From Siphonodentalium dalli (Eukaryota; Mollusca; Scaphopoda; Gadilida; Siphonodentaliidae): DNA of 64,000 nucleotides. Shown in pieces: positions 1-11,800 of this stretch (position 1 is the first letter of the stretch; each line of letters opens with the position of its first letter). The translations under genes and the position numbers were made by a program. Location: positions 95,284,707-95,348,706 of the forward strand of contig CP136067.1 in assembly GCA_032622095.1 (NCBI GenBank), given 5' to 3'. The notes below the pieces were generated by a model. The model made no database searches. It was not told the DNA's origin and was given only the letters and a program-made list of their open reading frames with translations.

Positions 1-1130
1 GCTGGAAAATACTCAAAATTTGTATAATTTTCTGCTATTATATCTGCATACTAGCCTTTTTGCTGAATCGTGAATGCCGGTTATATTGCCGTGTGAAATC
101 CTAGTACCAGATAACATTGGGTATGTACATGTATATAGCATACCACCTGAAAATGGCTTGAATATCACATACCAAAGCGGGGTGGGGGTGTGTGTGACAC
201 CCTCCTTGATCATAGTCTGTATTCTACAGGGTATGTTAACTGTTTCGAGTTGGTGCAATTAATGTGATTGTTTAATCTCTACCATCTGAAATCTATTTAT
301 AGCATATTTTGCTATCTGATCAATATTGCTACTTAGTACTGATATAAAACAGGATAAAGATGGTGTGTCTCTTTCCCGAATGTTCTGTTTACATGTACAT
401 TTGGGGGTTTATGAGTCAAATAATATCAGACAACATGTCCTTCTAACACTAAGAAATAATATGTTCTTATGAACCAGGACAAAATATGACTATTTCTGGA
501 GCATTACAGCACATTATTACAAATCTATATTTGTAAGCAGTAAGATAATGACAGGAAACATGTCCTCAGACTAAGAAATAATTTTTTGGTGTGTATTTCA
601 CACCACAGCTCATGTGTATACTCACATTAGTTTATGTCATTCAAAGGGAGAAACCCATTTAGAAAGTTTAAATGAGACAAAACTACCTCACTGTAGATGT
701 AGTTGCAAGGTACAACATGTACATGTATTCTGGTAAATGACATTGGAACTAAAATAATGATTTTTGTGTCCACCGGTATGTCATGTACCGGTACTAGTAT
801 ACATTGCTACTACATGTACATGTAACTTGCCTAACATACCATATACATGTATGAAGAGGGACTTTGCAAGTGTTTTTTAATCAAAATTTTAACCCAACTC
901 TTGTTGTCAGTAAGTTTTAACCCATGCAGTTTAATGAGTTTATATATTTATATATTACATGTGTTTCTATACATGTATTTTATCTTTAGTTAGTTTGTTG
1001 TCCTTGAATAAACTTGTATTGCTGCACAATCAGTTTCCTTAATGTTCTATTATACTAAAACAACTCCATTGATAACAATACCCCTGCATCCCATCAAAAT
1101 CTACTTCATTGCCATCCTCATCATTTCACT
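1..1130. other. AT-rich non-coding stretch
   Basis: No coding frame with recognisable content is seen on either strand. The sequence is AT-rich and carries repeated ACATGTACATGT-like palindromic words (for example around 712-726 and 810-824), which are common in mollusc and some other marine invertebrate genomes. A short GT-rich run lies at 180-200. No feature can be supported here. Confidence 0.6.
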
Positions 1131-1131
1131 T

Positions 1132-1800
1132 TGGTATCCCCACCCAGGTGTACCTTGGTGTTATTCACCCAGGTGTTCCTTGGTGTTTCCTACCCATGTG
1201 TACCTTGGTGTTTTCTTACCCAGGTGTACCTTGGTGTTTTCTTACCCAGGTGTACCTTGGTGTTTTCCTGCCCAGGTGTACCTTGGTGTTTCCTTACCTG
1301 GGTGTACCTTGGGGTTTTCTAACCCAGGTGCATCTCAATGGGAAATCCACCTGGGTAAGAAAACACCAAGGTACACCGGCGTAAAAAAAAACACCAAGGT
1401 ATACCTGGGTTGGAAACATCAAGGTACACCTGGGTGGGGAACACCCAGGTAGGAAACACCAGGGTACACCTGGGTGAATAATACCAAGGTACACCTGGGT
1501 GGGAAACACCCAGGTAGGAAACACCAGGGTACACCTGGGTGAATAACACCAAGGTACACCTGGGTGGGAAACACCCAGGTAGGAAACACCAGGGTACACC
1601 TGGGTGAATAACACCAAGGTAACCTGGATGGAAAACACCCAGGTAGGAAACACCAGGGTACACCTGGGTAAATAACACCATGGTACACCTGGGTGGGGAA
1701 ACACCCAGGTAGGAAACACCAGGGTAGACCTGGGTGGGAAACACCCAGGTAGGGTACACCTGGGTGTGGTCACCTGGGTAATTACACCCAGGTTTACCCA
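1132..1800. repeat. Minisatellite array that switches strand (inverted minisatellite)
   Basis: From about 1140 to 1336 the plus strand carries tandem copies of a roughly 27-base unit with core ACCCAGGTGTACCTTGGTG. From about 1345 to 1800 the same unit continues as its reverse complement (core ACCTGGGT..ACACCAAGGT). The switch lies near 1336-1365, where the two orientations abut with almost no spacer. The right half has a higher-order period of about 65 bases, alternating a CCAGGTAGGAAACACCAGGG unit with a GAATAACACCAAGGT unit. Diverged copies trail on to about 1950. The long open frames on both strands are products of the repeat, not genes. Confidence 0.9.
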
Positions 1801-1979
1801 TACCAGGGTTTTTATCCAGTTTCAGGTGGGTAAATCATGGTAAAACCCAGGTTTCGCGGGGTCTTAATGGTTGGTGGATGTCTTGGTAGATAGATTTTTA
1901 CCTGGGTTTCGGCCCAAAAAACCTGGGTGGATTTACCCAGGTACATTTTTATATGGGTATGTTAATATAATTTATTACC

Positions 1980-3480
1980 TCCCCCTTTAAGTCATCCGAG
2001 GTCAAAGGGACCTATCCCCTATGTACAACATATGTTCATATATATCGTCTAAGCTGATAAGGAACGCCCTTTATTTATCATGTATGATAATATAATTGTT
2101 CTTTATTTTGGGAATTCACCCATGCATACCAATTTCCAGTATCCAACTGTTTTGAGCATATGATTAATTATTTATTTATAATTGTTTGTTAATGTACATT
2201 TAAGTCGTCTGATGTCAACAGTTCCTATTCCATGATCCTGGTCGTGTATATTTACCCATGTGAATAACTTTTCAACTACCAGTTTAAAACCATTTTGGGC
2301 ATATAATGACTTATTTAGTTAAATTAATTGTTATTAGTATCCCTTTAAGACAACTGACGTCAACGGCACCTATCACATTATACACTGACGTCAACGGAAC
2401 CTATCACATTATTCATTTTCCGGGTCAATCGATCCCTGTGTACACATTTTCAGCCCCGTGTGTCTATCCGTTTGGTCACCCGGACAGACAGACACACACA
2501 ATGCAAATTGAGTTTGATTAGTACTAGCTGGGTTACAGGGCGTTACTCGGGTAAAGGATGAGTAAATGATTAGTGCCCATTCAACTAATTTTAATTAGAT
2601 ATTAGTCTCCTGCTGATGTAAACATCACCTATTGCTTGACACTTTGCGGATAAATTTACCTCTATATTTCAAGTCAATAACAAAAGCTCTGTATTGCTAT
2701 TTACCATTGCTTCTTTAAGTCATTTGATGTCAACGGTACCAATCACATGCAACTCCCCGTGCCAAATTACCCATGTGTGCCATATCTTCATATTGACAAT
2801 AAACGATCTTCATTTATCAGCAATGCCATAATTATTTAGTAGCCGACTTTAAGTAACATGAGGTCAGTAGCGCCTACTCCGTGATATTCCCATAGTCAGG
2901 AGACTCGTGTGTACCAATTTCCCTAAATATATCTAGTATAAATGGGTAAGTTATGCGTTTTATTATCTGGACAAAGTTATATCCATTTTTTAAGTTGATA
3001 ATAAACGCTCTCTATTGATAATTATGGGTGACTCTTTAAGTCATCTGAGGTCAACAGTATATACCCCATGATACTCTCGGTGTTAAATTGTTCGCCATTT
3101 AAGTAATATGAGATCAAATGAGCATATGTCATGATATTACCATGGCCGTGATCATCCTACACAACTGTCTAAGCTGATAAGAACCTCTTTATTGTCAATG
3201 GCACATATCCAATGGTACTACCCGGGGCATTCTACAACTGTATTCCAATTTCCAGCAATCAGGGTCCAACCATTTTGGGTATATGATTAATTATGTAATT
3301 AAAAGTGTGTGTATTAGTGCACATTTAAGTCGTCTGATATCAACGACAGCTATAGTGTCATTTTTCATAGACCAGATTCCAACCCTTTTGAGTATATCAT
3401 AAGTTATTTAGTTGAATTAATTATTAGTGGCTTTTAATACAATCTGACGTCAACAGCACCTACCCCGGGACATTCCCCGG
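1980..3480. repeat. Irregular array of a diverged module
   Basis: A module resembling TTTAAGTCATCTGAGGTCAAC followed by GGCACCTATCCCATGAT occurs at least nine times, near 1987, 2201, 2345, 2715, 2849, 3035, 3094, 3325 and 3433. Spacing is irregular (about 60 to 370 bases). Linking segments recur too, such as ACCAATTTCCAGC and TTTTGGGCATATGATTAATTATTTA. This looks like an old tandem array that has lost its regular period. No coding potential is seen. Confidence 0.7.
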
Positions 3481-3545
3481 GTAAATTGACACAAGAGTGC
3501 AAATTGTCAGCTCCGATGGTCCAGCCGTTCGTTCGCCCATAGTCC

Positions 3546-3578
3546 TACAAACAAACAAACAAACAAACACACAAACAA
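3546..3578 (+). repeat. (CAAA)n microsatellite
   Basis: Seven or more CAAA units, slightly interrupted by CACA, lie just downstream of the diverged module array. Confidence 0.9.
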
Positions 3579-3727
3579 AATTGAGTTTTATCAGTGTAGG
3601 TAGATATATAACTGCACCGATCCCCACGACAGGGGGATAACTTATGAACATCAATTTTACCTCGTATCGCCTACAAATTGTTAATATGTACTACCAAAAG
3701 GTAATCAAGTTTATTACGAGATGATAT

Positions 3728-3942
3728 TTAACCCTTTCAGTGCCAAGTCCGATTTTTGTATCAACCCATATTTCCTTGATCATTTTTCAAATTTATTGAT
3801 TATAATAATGTGATACATTGATGGAAAGAGCTCTTAGAGCTCTTTCCATCAATGTATCACATTGTTATAATCAAGAAATTTGAAAAATGATCAAGGAAAT
3901 ATGGGTTGATACAAAAATCGGACTTGGCACTACAAGGGTTAA
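3728..3942. mobile_element. Palindromic piggyBac-like MITE with TTAA ends
   Basis: A near-perfect inverted repeat of about 215 bases. The left end reads TTAACCCTTTCAGTGCCAAG and the right end is its near reverse complement ending in AAGGGTTAA. The arms are about 100 bases each and meet at AGAGCTCTTAGAGCTCT near 3827-3843. TTAA at both outer ends matches the target duplication of the piggyBac superfamily, and CCCTTT-type termini are typical of that group. No transposase is encoded. Related elements lie at 5209-5658 and 61010-61228. Confidence 0.8.
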
Positions 3943-5208
3943 ACTTTGCGTGAGAAATGCTTTGTGCGTGGCATCAGCCCCGGATAAATGAGCAGGTCCT
4001 CCGCAATACTATTGTTGAGTATGTCCACACGTCGCGATTCAAGCGATAGGAGACCGTTGGTAAATGTCATTCGATGAAGACTACAGTCAATTCACCCGGT
4101 GACACGCAATCCAAGGTCATGAAAAAAGTCGATTCCATGGTGATTGATAAGGAAATGGGTACGTTTCTCTCGATTGGACACTTACATGTAGGTTGTAGCA
4201 ATCACAGAGTGCATTCTTAACATCAATCGTATGGTCTGACGCACGCACGGCATTTCAGATTTGTGTGGAAGGAAGTCTTGTGGAGATGGCGGCTATAATG
4301 TTTATCCAACCGGTGAATGTTCCCGGATAACACTTTCACCAGCAAAAAATTTAAAGTTGCATGTGCTAGCAATCAACCAAGAACGAAACGAAAACAATCC
4401 TACCGCACACGGCATCATTAGAAGTCAGCCCCGTGCGAACTCGAATCCAAAGAAGTCAGCCCCATGCGAACTCGAATCCAAAGAAGTCAGCCCCATGCGA
4501 ACTCGACCCCAGAGAAGTCGGCCCCATGAATAACAAAAGCTTTGTTTAAAATCTTTCTTTTTTAGTTATGAATATCAATACGGTAAAAAAAAATGTAGCC
4601 CCACACATATTTTACTTTAATTTGTTAAATTAAAAGGTTTCATTTTCGCTCGAAAACCACATGTATACTTTTTAATAATATTTTGAAAATATTAACATTT
4701 CCGCCCTTTTTGTGAAAGCAAACTGAGAAACAACACAAATCAGTATGTGGTATATTGGTAGTACATGTAGTAGTAGTAGATACCATATGTATGACTCGAA
4801 CTCAATATTAGCGTTGTATTATTGTGCTCGATTGTGCTCCAATATGTTGAAAATAAGTCGACACAGTGACATCCGAAGTAATAACTGTTTTTTTTTTTAA
4901 AGACGGCCACTTGCGCCAAATCGGTTGAATATATATCCACCAGTGCCATCCAATCACACAGACGGTTGTATGACCTGTTATACTATATGGTTATATTCTG
5001 TCCGACGTATCCTAAATTCACGTAAACAGCAATTTGGGGAAAATTTATCACCGGGTCATTTGGCACTCAAAACGTATTACTCACCGCAACTACATGCATG
5101 TACTCATCACCGAGTTGTAAATACAGTCTTTTTGGTCTTTTGCAGAGGATGTTCAGGGTGAATTACGCATACGATCAAGCTGTTGTGAATATATTTGTGG
5201 GGCATACA
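3943..5208. other. Non-coding, with a short tandem repeat inside
   Basis: No recognisable gene. An open frame at 4261-4533 is created largely by the short tandem repeat at 4424-4527 and has no family signature. The rest is AT-rich, with short poly-A and poly-T runs. Confidence 0.5.
4424..4527 (+). repeat. 31-bp tandem repeat, about 3.4 copies
   Basis: The unit AGAAGTCAGCCCCATGCGAA plus CTCGAATCCAA repeats with few changes. A 31-base period is not a multiple of three, so each copy is read in a different frame and the array is unlikely to encode a protein repeat. Confidence 0.85.
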
Positions 5209-5658
5209 TTAACTCTTTCAGTGCCAGGGGCCGATCTCATTGGCCCTAATTTACGGTCTGTAAAATCGGCCCTAAAAAAATATAAATATATATATATATA
5301 TAATTTTTTTATAGATGTTTTTGGGTTGAATTTGTTTTGGGTATGCTTCAGCATGCTATAGCGAATTTAAAACAAACTGGATAAAACCTTAGGGGCATGT
5401 TATAACTCAAAACTCTCACCAAGTATTCATAGTAATAATTTTGATGCCCATGAAAAACGTAAGATTCCCTGGCACTAAACCTACAAAATAAGTCTGTTAA
5501 AGAATATAAGAAAAAATGATTAAAATTGTAAAAAATAATAACTAAATGATGAAAAATTGTTAGGCCAATGCATGTGGTCGACTTGCATATATAAGAGAAT
5601 GCATTGGCACAGGGTATATGGGTTGATACAAAAATCGGACCTGGCACTGAAAGGGTTC
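5209..5658. mobile_element. Diverged piggyBac-like MITE
   Basis: The left end TTAACTCTTTCAGTGCCAGG and the right end GGCACTGAAAGGGTTCA match the termini of the palindromic element at 3728-3942. The right TTAA has decayed to TTCA. The interior is about 450 bases and AT-rich, with a (TA)n run at 5285-5302 and a GCATATATAAGAGAATGCATT segment (about 5585-5606) shared with the element at 61010-61228. The frames inside are not gene-like. Confidence 0.7.
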
Positions 5659-6948
5659 ACGTGGGATCTGATCGGCGCTGGTTATTGCTGGTTATTGTTA
5701 TCGTAAATAAGAGCGACTTACAATTCCGTTGTCGTTGTCACTGAACATTACGAGATACTTCTCACAAAGCTAACATATCAGATTATCCGCAAACAGGAAC
5801 ATTGGAATGGATGTATTATCTGAATAATGAACTGGGATATTCATAAATAAAATGCATGGACAGAAATAAACTCACTTTTTCTTGTTGACCCCGAAACATT
5901 TACCAGACGACCGGAAATCCGTGACAATAGGTTCTTCGCCGTCTTGGTGCTACGCGGATGGCCGGTTTGAACATGGACTCAAACGAACCAATGAACCAAA
6001 GGAAAAAAAACCCAAGCCGATCGAAAGCCTGTGAACACGACCTCACTTAACATGAATTACACTTAATCAACTCTTGATCTGAACTATAATGTGGTAAGAT
6101 AAAATACAAGTCGGCTATCGCTAGATAGAGTTTGCGACGACTTAACTACACGTAGACCGTGTTGTGTTCGACTAATTTTGTTGAAAGGACAGTTTCATTG
6201 TCACAAATCGTTATCATGATCGCAAATAAATAAACCAAAATGATCCCATTTACCAATCGCAATACATGTAGAATGGTAAGAAATGCCTGATACATCAAGT
6301 GGAATAAGCATAATGTCCTATCGAGTTTGATCCTGGAAAGTTCGCTTGAAAGGCTGTATGATTATCAAACTTATCAAGTTTATTTCAATTACTACGACTA
6401 AAAAGTCCTCCTTCTCTGAATTATGTGCCCCTTCTCTGAATTGTGTGGCCCTTGTCATTGGTTGGTTCCGGCACCATCGTATTTGCGAAATGCGAATTTA
6501 TGGAATGAATGGCATTAGAGTTGGATGATAATATTATATTTTCTGTCCATAACAAACAAGACACATATATAAGGTTCAGATATACACAGAACGGCACGTA
6601 TGTGCAATCGCTTGAAATTGATAGTAGGACCCAAAAACGATGGAAATGTGTGTTTTTCACGAACAGGTGCGTAATAAATAATGACATTGTTTTGCTACGC
6701 TTCGGCGATTAAAAATAAAAATCGGTTGATAAACACATATATTACATATATACGCTCTACGTGCATATGTAAAACAAACTCATTGTGTAACTTTCAATTG
6801 CTGGATAAACACATCATTATAGTACCTACATGTATATATGCCCGTCTTGTATGTAAAGCAAACTGATTGTATATATTTCAACCGATGAGGAGCATTACTG
6901 AGCGTTCCTTGCTAATAAATTAATGCGGATATAACCACCAAACATCGA
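5659..6948. other. AT-rich non-coding stretch
   Basis: Short open frames (6346-6528, 6421-6687, 6509-6712) overlap one another on both strands and show no domain signature. A small direct duplication of CCTTCTCTGAATTRTGTG lies at 6409-6448. No gene, RNA or element boundary can be supported. Confidence 0.5.
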
Positions 6949-7082
6949 GATTGAGTGGGGTAATTGGTTTGGACCGGCAAAGTAATTAAACAAAGTTCGT
7001 GTGAATCCATTATTCACATAATCACAAACTTTGTTGAATTAAACTCTGCGGTCAAAATTCAATGACCCCAATCGATCTTCAA
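6949..7082. mobile_element. Short inverted-repeat element (MITE-like)
   Basis: The left arm starts GAGATTGAGTGGGGTAATTGG and the right arm ends in CAATGACCCCAATCGATCTT. Reverse-complementing the right arm aligns with the left over about 60 bases, including AATTAAACAAAGTTCGTG against CACAAACTTTGTTGAATT. The apex is near 7010-7018. It lies 20 bases from a second inverted repeat of unrelated sequence. Confidence 0.7.
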
Positions 7083-7102
7083 GTAAAATACCATATATAC
7101 AT

Positions 7103-7266
7103 GTTAACGCTGCAGTGAATTGATCTGGGGCGAAGTATCACGTCGAGTTGAAGAGGTCAGATCGCTGGATCAAACGAGCCGCCGCAGGCGTCGAGTTTGA
7201 TCCAGCAATCTGACCTCTTCAACGAGACGTGATGCGAAGCCCAGATCAATTCACTGCAGCGATAAC
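7103..7266. mobile_element. Near-perfect palindromic MITE, GC-rich core
   Basis: GTTAACGCTGCAGTGAATTG at the left end mirrors CAATTCACTGCAGCGATAAC at the right. The arms (about 75 bases) include GTCAGATCGCTGGATCAAAC and its mirror GTTTGATCCAGCAATCTGAC. The centre, CGAGCCGCCGCAGGCGTCGAG, is more GC-rich than the flanks. There is no coding capacity. Confidence 0.8.
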
Positions 7267-8300
7267 AGGTATATTATATGACATGCATTTTAAATGACAT
7301 GCTTTTTATTTAAAAAGCACAATTTCTCTTATTAATTATGAAATGAAACCAATTGCACACGCTCGCTAGTATCAAAAATAAAGAAAGAACAGTTTCTGTC
7401 CTGCTTTTTCCGGTCATGCGCAGTATGCGAGATAGAGAAGAGTGGTATGACATCGGATCAAACTGTAGCTGATCCGATGGTCCGGAAATGATCACTTTAT
7501 TATAGTGGTATTGGGGAATGAAAAACGATAATCATATAATAAATCACTTTATATCACGTATGTACAAAAGTTGAAAACAGCTGATCAATTTCTATTTCTT
7601 TGATAAGTAATTTCAGAATATATACAGAATCTTGATATATGCAAGTTATGTATTATTTATAGGCCTATTTCGGTCACCAGAACGTGACAAAATGGATAAA
7701 TTGCACTGAAAATCTCGTTGACTTAAATTTTACTCAACAATTATTCAACTTTAGTGTAATTATACCACTAAGAAACGTTGAATTAAGTGTTGGGTAAACT
7801 GGTTCTACCCAATGAATTGAATATCAATTTTACTCAACACTGAAAGTGAAATTGCTCCACAACCGATTGAATTTGCTCAGTGCTGACTGCAAAATGTAGC
7901 TTTACAGAAAGGAATTGGCTACAAAAATTGGCTACAAGAATTCTAGAAACTGAACTGGATGATATATCCAGAATCAGCGACCGAAACAGAGTTGGACATT
8001 TATGAAATTCCCGACAAAGTATCCAACGATATTAAAATATTCTGTGATATAATATGATTAAAATTGTTCAGATGTGTGGCTTGTTTGTGGTGTCCATGAA
8101 ATGGCACCACGTCCCTGATTCTTGGTGCACACGGCCGCCACATTGCACAGCCATGTACGTATATGTGTACCTGTTAATACCGTTTTTTGTTGTTTTGTAA
8201 GTTGCTACCCGTAACTAGATCATGCACTCCACTTGTATTCTTTGACTACTTTGCATACTTGGGAAATTATAGTCGATTAAATTCCAGAAACGGATGCTTT
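7267..8300. other. Non-coding, upstream of the lectin gene
   Basis: No gene-like frame. A small hairpin (CATCGGATCA...TGATCCGATG type) lies at 7450-7475. Between 7720 and 7850 TTTACTCAACA-like words appear in both orientations and suggest a very old inverted repeat. Nothing firmer can be said. Confidence 0.5.
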
Positions 8301-8310
8301 TTGTGCGACG

Positions 8311-8404
8311 GGCGCTTATATATAGCACACAACGGATATACGAGAACAAAGAATGAATAGAACAACGTGATCCTTAGAATTGCTCCACGACGACGATGAC
8401 GTCA
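8311..8404 (+). promoter_or_regulatory. Candidate core promoter of the PAN/lectin gene (TATA box and CRE)
   Basis: A TATATATA box lies at 8317-8324 in GCGCTTATATATAGCAC context, about 245 bases before the predicted start codon. A perfect palindromic cAMP-response element, TGACGTCA, lies at 8397-8404. Seen directly: both motifs. Inference: transcription would start near 8345-8355, which would put the CRE inside the 5' untranslated region. No experimental start is known. Confidence 0.4.
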
Positions 8405-8568
8405 ACTGTTTGGTTTTATCATAACAATTGGTGAATCTTCTTAAACGTATATGTGCGCAGTTCGTATGTTTTCCGCTACGTTCCAGGAATTGATTCATTT
8501 CATCTGTGGCGCTAACCCACTCTCGTCGATGTTGGACATTATATTATACTTGTGAATCAGGTAGTGCT

Positions 8569-8881
8569 ATGGATCTTGCACATTGTAGATCCACCATTGT
8601 CGAATGGTTAACACTCACGATATTGTTGCTCGAGTTCAGACCATCAGTGTGCGAGATCGCTCATTTCTCGCTAAAGGAATGGCCCGGCAAACAGGCACCA
8701 GATGCATGGGTGGTCGCGGCTCAGTCGTTACTACACTGCACGTCCCAGTGCGTTGCCAACAGCGGCATATTCTGTAAACAGGTATCATACAATAGCGTCA
8801 CAGAGGAGTGTTACATGTCAGGGTTAACCCTCAATTCTATGGTCACAGGAGCGAAAGTTTTCTCACGTATCCTGGGAAAAG
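8569..8881 (+). CDS. Secreted PAN/Apple plus C-type lectin domain protein, exon 1 of 3
   Basis: Exon 1 encodes residues 1-104 of a predicted 244-residue secreted protein. I chose the ATG at 8569 because a hydrophobic signal-peptide core follows it (WLTLTILLLEF, residues 13-23) with probable cleavage after about residue 28. An upstream in-frame GTG at 8506 would spoil the signal peptide. Residues 49-100 look like a PAN/Apple module, with C57, C61, C69 and C81 in the order HCTSQC...CKQVSYN...CYMSGLTL. PAN modules bind proteins or carbohydrates outside the cell. The exon ends at a good donor (AAAG|GTAAGG at 8882), leaving one base of a codon (phase 1), which fits the two downstream exons. The likely role is extracellular recognition, possibly innate immunity; the ligand is unknown. 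Confidence 0.82.
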
Positions 8882-11800
8882 GTAAGGGAATTGAACTATT
8901 TAATAATTAATTTAATTTCATTATTGTTTTGGCCTTTTTCATAGACTCTGACCAACATGACATACCAAACTGTGGGATAATCGAGAAGACCACAACTAAA
9001 GACAAAATAGAAAGAAAAATGCACAAAAACAATTTAATGTTGGACAATGTTTTAAAGTGAAACGGAAATGTGAATGAATTGGGGCCGCAAAACCGACATA
9101 GGTCTAACCGGCAAAGTACATCAATACAAACAAGCATTGCGTATTCGCCAACATTGCCGTACCCACATTTTTCTGTGCCAGGTATTATCGTGCCACCTTG
9201 GGCAGGGAAAATCAAATTCCTTTCAGTACGTAGCATATTGTTATCACGCTACACACATGTAACGTCATTCTACATTTAACAAGACATTATTTCAAAAAAT
9301 GCAGATAAAACTCACTTGGTGTCTATTCTGAGAACTAACACCGTCCATGTTGGACGCCATCTTGTATGATGTCTGCTAAGCCACAGTTTGTTCCAGATAA
9401 CATTTCCCAAAGGTATATGAATGTCACAAGGAACAACTGAGTTGAACTGAGTCATGTATGTTAAATTTGGTGGTGTATTGAGTTCATGGTATCTACCCCA
9501 GCGATGGAATAGAAAAAGATAGAATTTGTTCATATTCAGCAGGAAAGAAGAACTTAATCGGGTCTGCTGAGAACGTTTATTAGTCATACATATCAATAGA
9601 AACAATTGTCAGCTGATAACAATACTGTTAGAAAATACTGTCGGTTTGACTGTTTCGGACCGTCATAATCATAACCCACACCATTTCATCAGTTATACGG
9701 TTCTTTACCGTTATTTTATGTGCCCATGTCTAAGTTAAAAATTTTCGTTATTCAAAGTTCATGCCGTAAAAATTCAATAGTATATTTATCGGCGACCAAA
9801 TAATATACGACAATGACTCCATAGAGTACGACTGAATCTGACTCTGTTGATATTTAATATGTATTATTAAGTGTTTGTTTTAAATACAATTATCCGGCAT
9901 TCATTCTCTGTTATGTGGGTCCGTCTTAGCTTGAGTACGTAATTACGTTATTCTCAAGTCCGGGTTTAAGTTCCCTGCTTTAGCACTCGCCTATTTTATT
10001 TCGCCATCTTGCGTATTTCATCCCAAGCGAATTACAAACTTTTTTTTTTTGGGAAAATGTTATCTTTCCAGTTGTGGACAGTTGTTAAGACGGTCTGATT
10101 TCTGTTCATTTGTTAACCGGACAAGTTTCAATTCAGCGAAAACAGGCTTAGTCATTGACATTTTCCACTAAATTGTGACAACTGGGCCGTATTCTACTCA
10201 CAATTTCGAGAGTTTTATTCATGGCATGATCTCAGATCGGCTGTAACCTGACTTCATTCGACTCAGTGCTTATGTTGAAATTGACAGTGTTGTGACGATC
10301 AAAACACTGGCACATTTACTGACACAAGAGGATGCCGGAAACAACACGAGCTTCGATGATGTCAACCAATAGTGACAATAATAACAACAACGAGCAGCTA
10401 TTAGAATGTTGACAATGACCTGTTCAATCCAGTTGACGGTGTTCCGATTGTTTTAAAGCACATGCATGCACATTTACACGAGGGGATATGCATGTACTGT
10501 ACGCACCAGAGTAACTCACAAGAGCTTCAATGTCAACAACAACACCATAAACAACGAACTGACGCGGCACAGTGACGAATGACCTGAACATATATACAAT
10601 TCCAACTTCCAAGTACAGCTATTACAATTACATGAACCGATTCATCACATGTTCATAAATTTTCATTGAAACGTGTGTATATGAGACATTGTCGTCATTC
10701 GCCATGTTATCGTCCAGTTACATGTATTACGACAATTTACAGACCGGGAGCTCAGTATGGGTTGGATGTTCTTATGAAATTATATTTGACTGACTCACTG
10801 ATATGGATACTAAGTGTCGTGATACCAGTTGGATAGCAGTTGGATGCATCATGCTGTCAAATTTCATCGAAAAATGTGCGAATATAGGAGTACATTGTCG
10901 CCAAGTCATCGGGCACAGTTATTGCGGGATCTGCTGTTGTCTTGAAGGTTTCAATTTCAACTAGCTGATATACTGATATATTGTCATGATGTACTGCTTC
11001 ACCTGTTAAAACAAAACCTGTGCTTACAAGTGTCTGGACAATTTTACGCCTTACATGTTACAAAAAAGTATGCCATTAAGATGTTTAACTTTTACATGTA
11101 CATGCATTTTAGTTTTAACTGTGATACATGGAGCTTTGTTCTTTTAGGTCTTAAAATGGCATGTCAATTCATATGTTTTAGAATGATCTAAATTAGTATT
11201 ACTTGTAACTGAACACTGATGCGTTGTCTTTTCGGCTATTACTGGTATCATTTTTTTTATTTACAGTCATATTTATACAGTGAAAGCTGAACACATCCTT
11301 TTTCCGGATTAAATTCCACTAGACAGATAACAAGTTTGATCCTCTGCAAAATGCGAAGTTTCATAAGTATTGTCTATCACTTTATGCATTGATATTTTAC
11401 GCTTCATCAAAACTATGATCGTAATAGAAGAACTAATATGTATTTTTCAGTTACGAATAATACTAGTATGAATCGTAATACCTACCGGGAAATCATATTG
11501 TCACCATGGGAACCGGGCTAATTCTACGGTAAATTAGCACATTAATAGCAAGAAATTGGTGTTGACCCGTAAAAATACCATTGGTCTGACCTTTATTAGT
11601 TACGGTCTTGATATTAATTAAACGGTGTTGAACCATAAAAAATACAAATGTCTGACAGTTACTGGTTACAGCCTGCCAGTTACTTAAACGGTTTTGTATC
11701 GTGGAACATGATACAGTCTGACCGTATGTTTAACGTTCCAGGGTTGGCAGCGATGTTTCGCGGTCTGAGACCGTTAAGGCGGCGGGCTTTTTTTCTAACA

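Noticed and set aside
1042-1801. Long overlapping open frames on both strands (up to 160 codons) with repeated PGVPWCFLTQVYLGV-type peptides
   Set aside because: They follow the minisatellite period, occur in several frames and strands at once, and have no biological context.
4261-4533. 90-codon plus frame with repeated serine, proline and arginine
   Set aside because: Its second half is the 31-base tandem repeat read in shifting frames; there is no domain, splice or promoter support.
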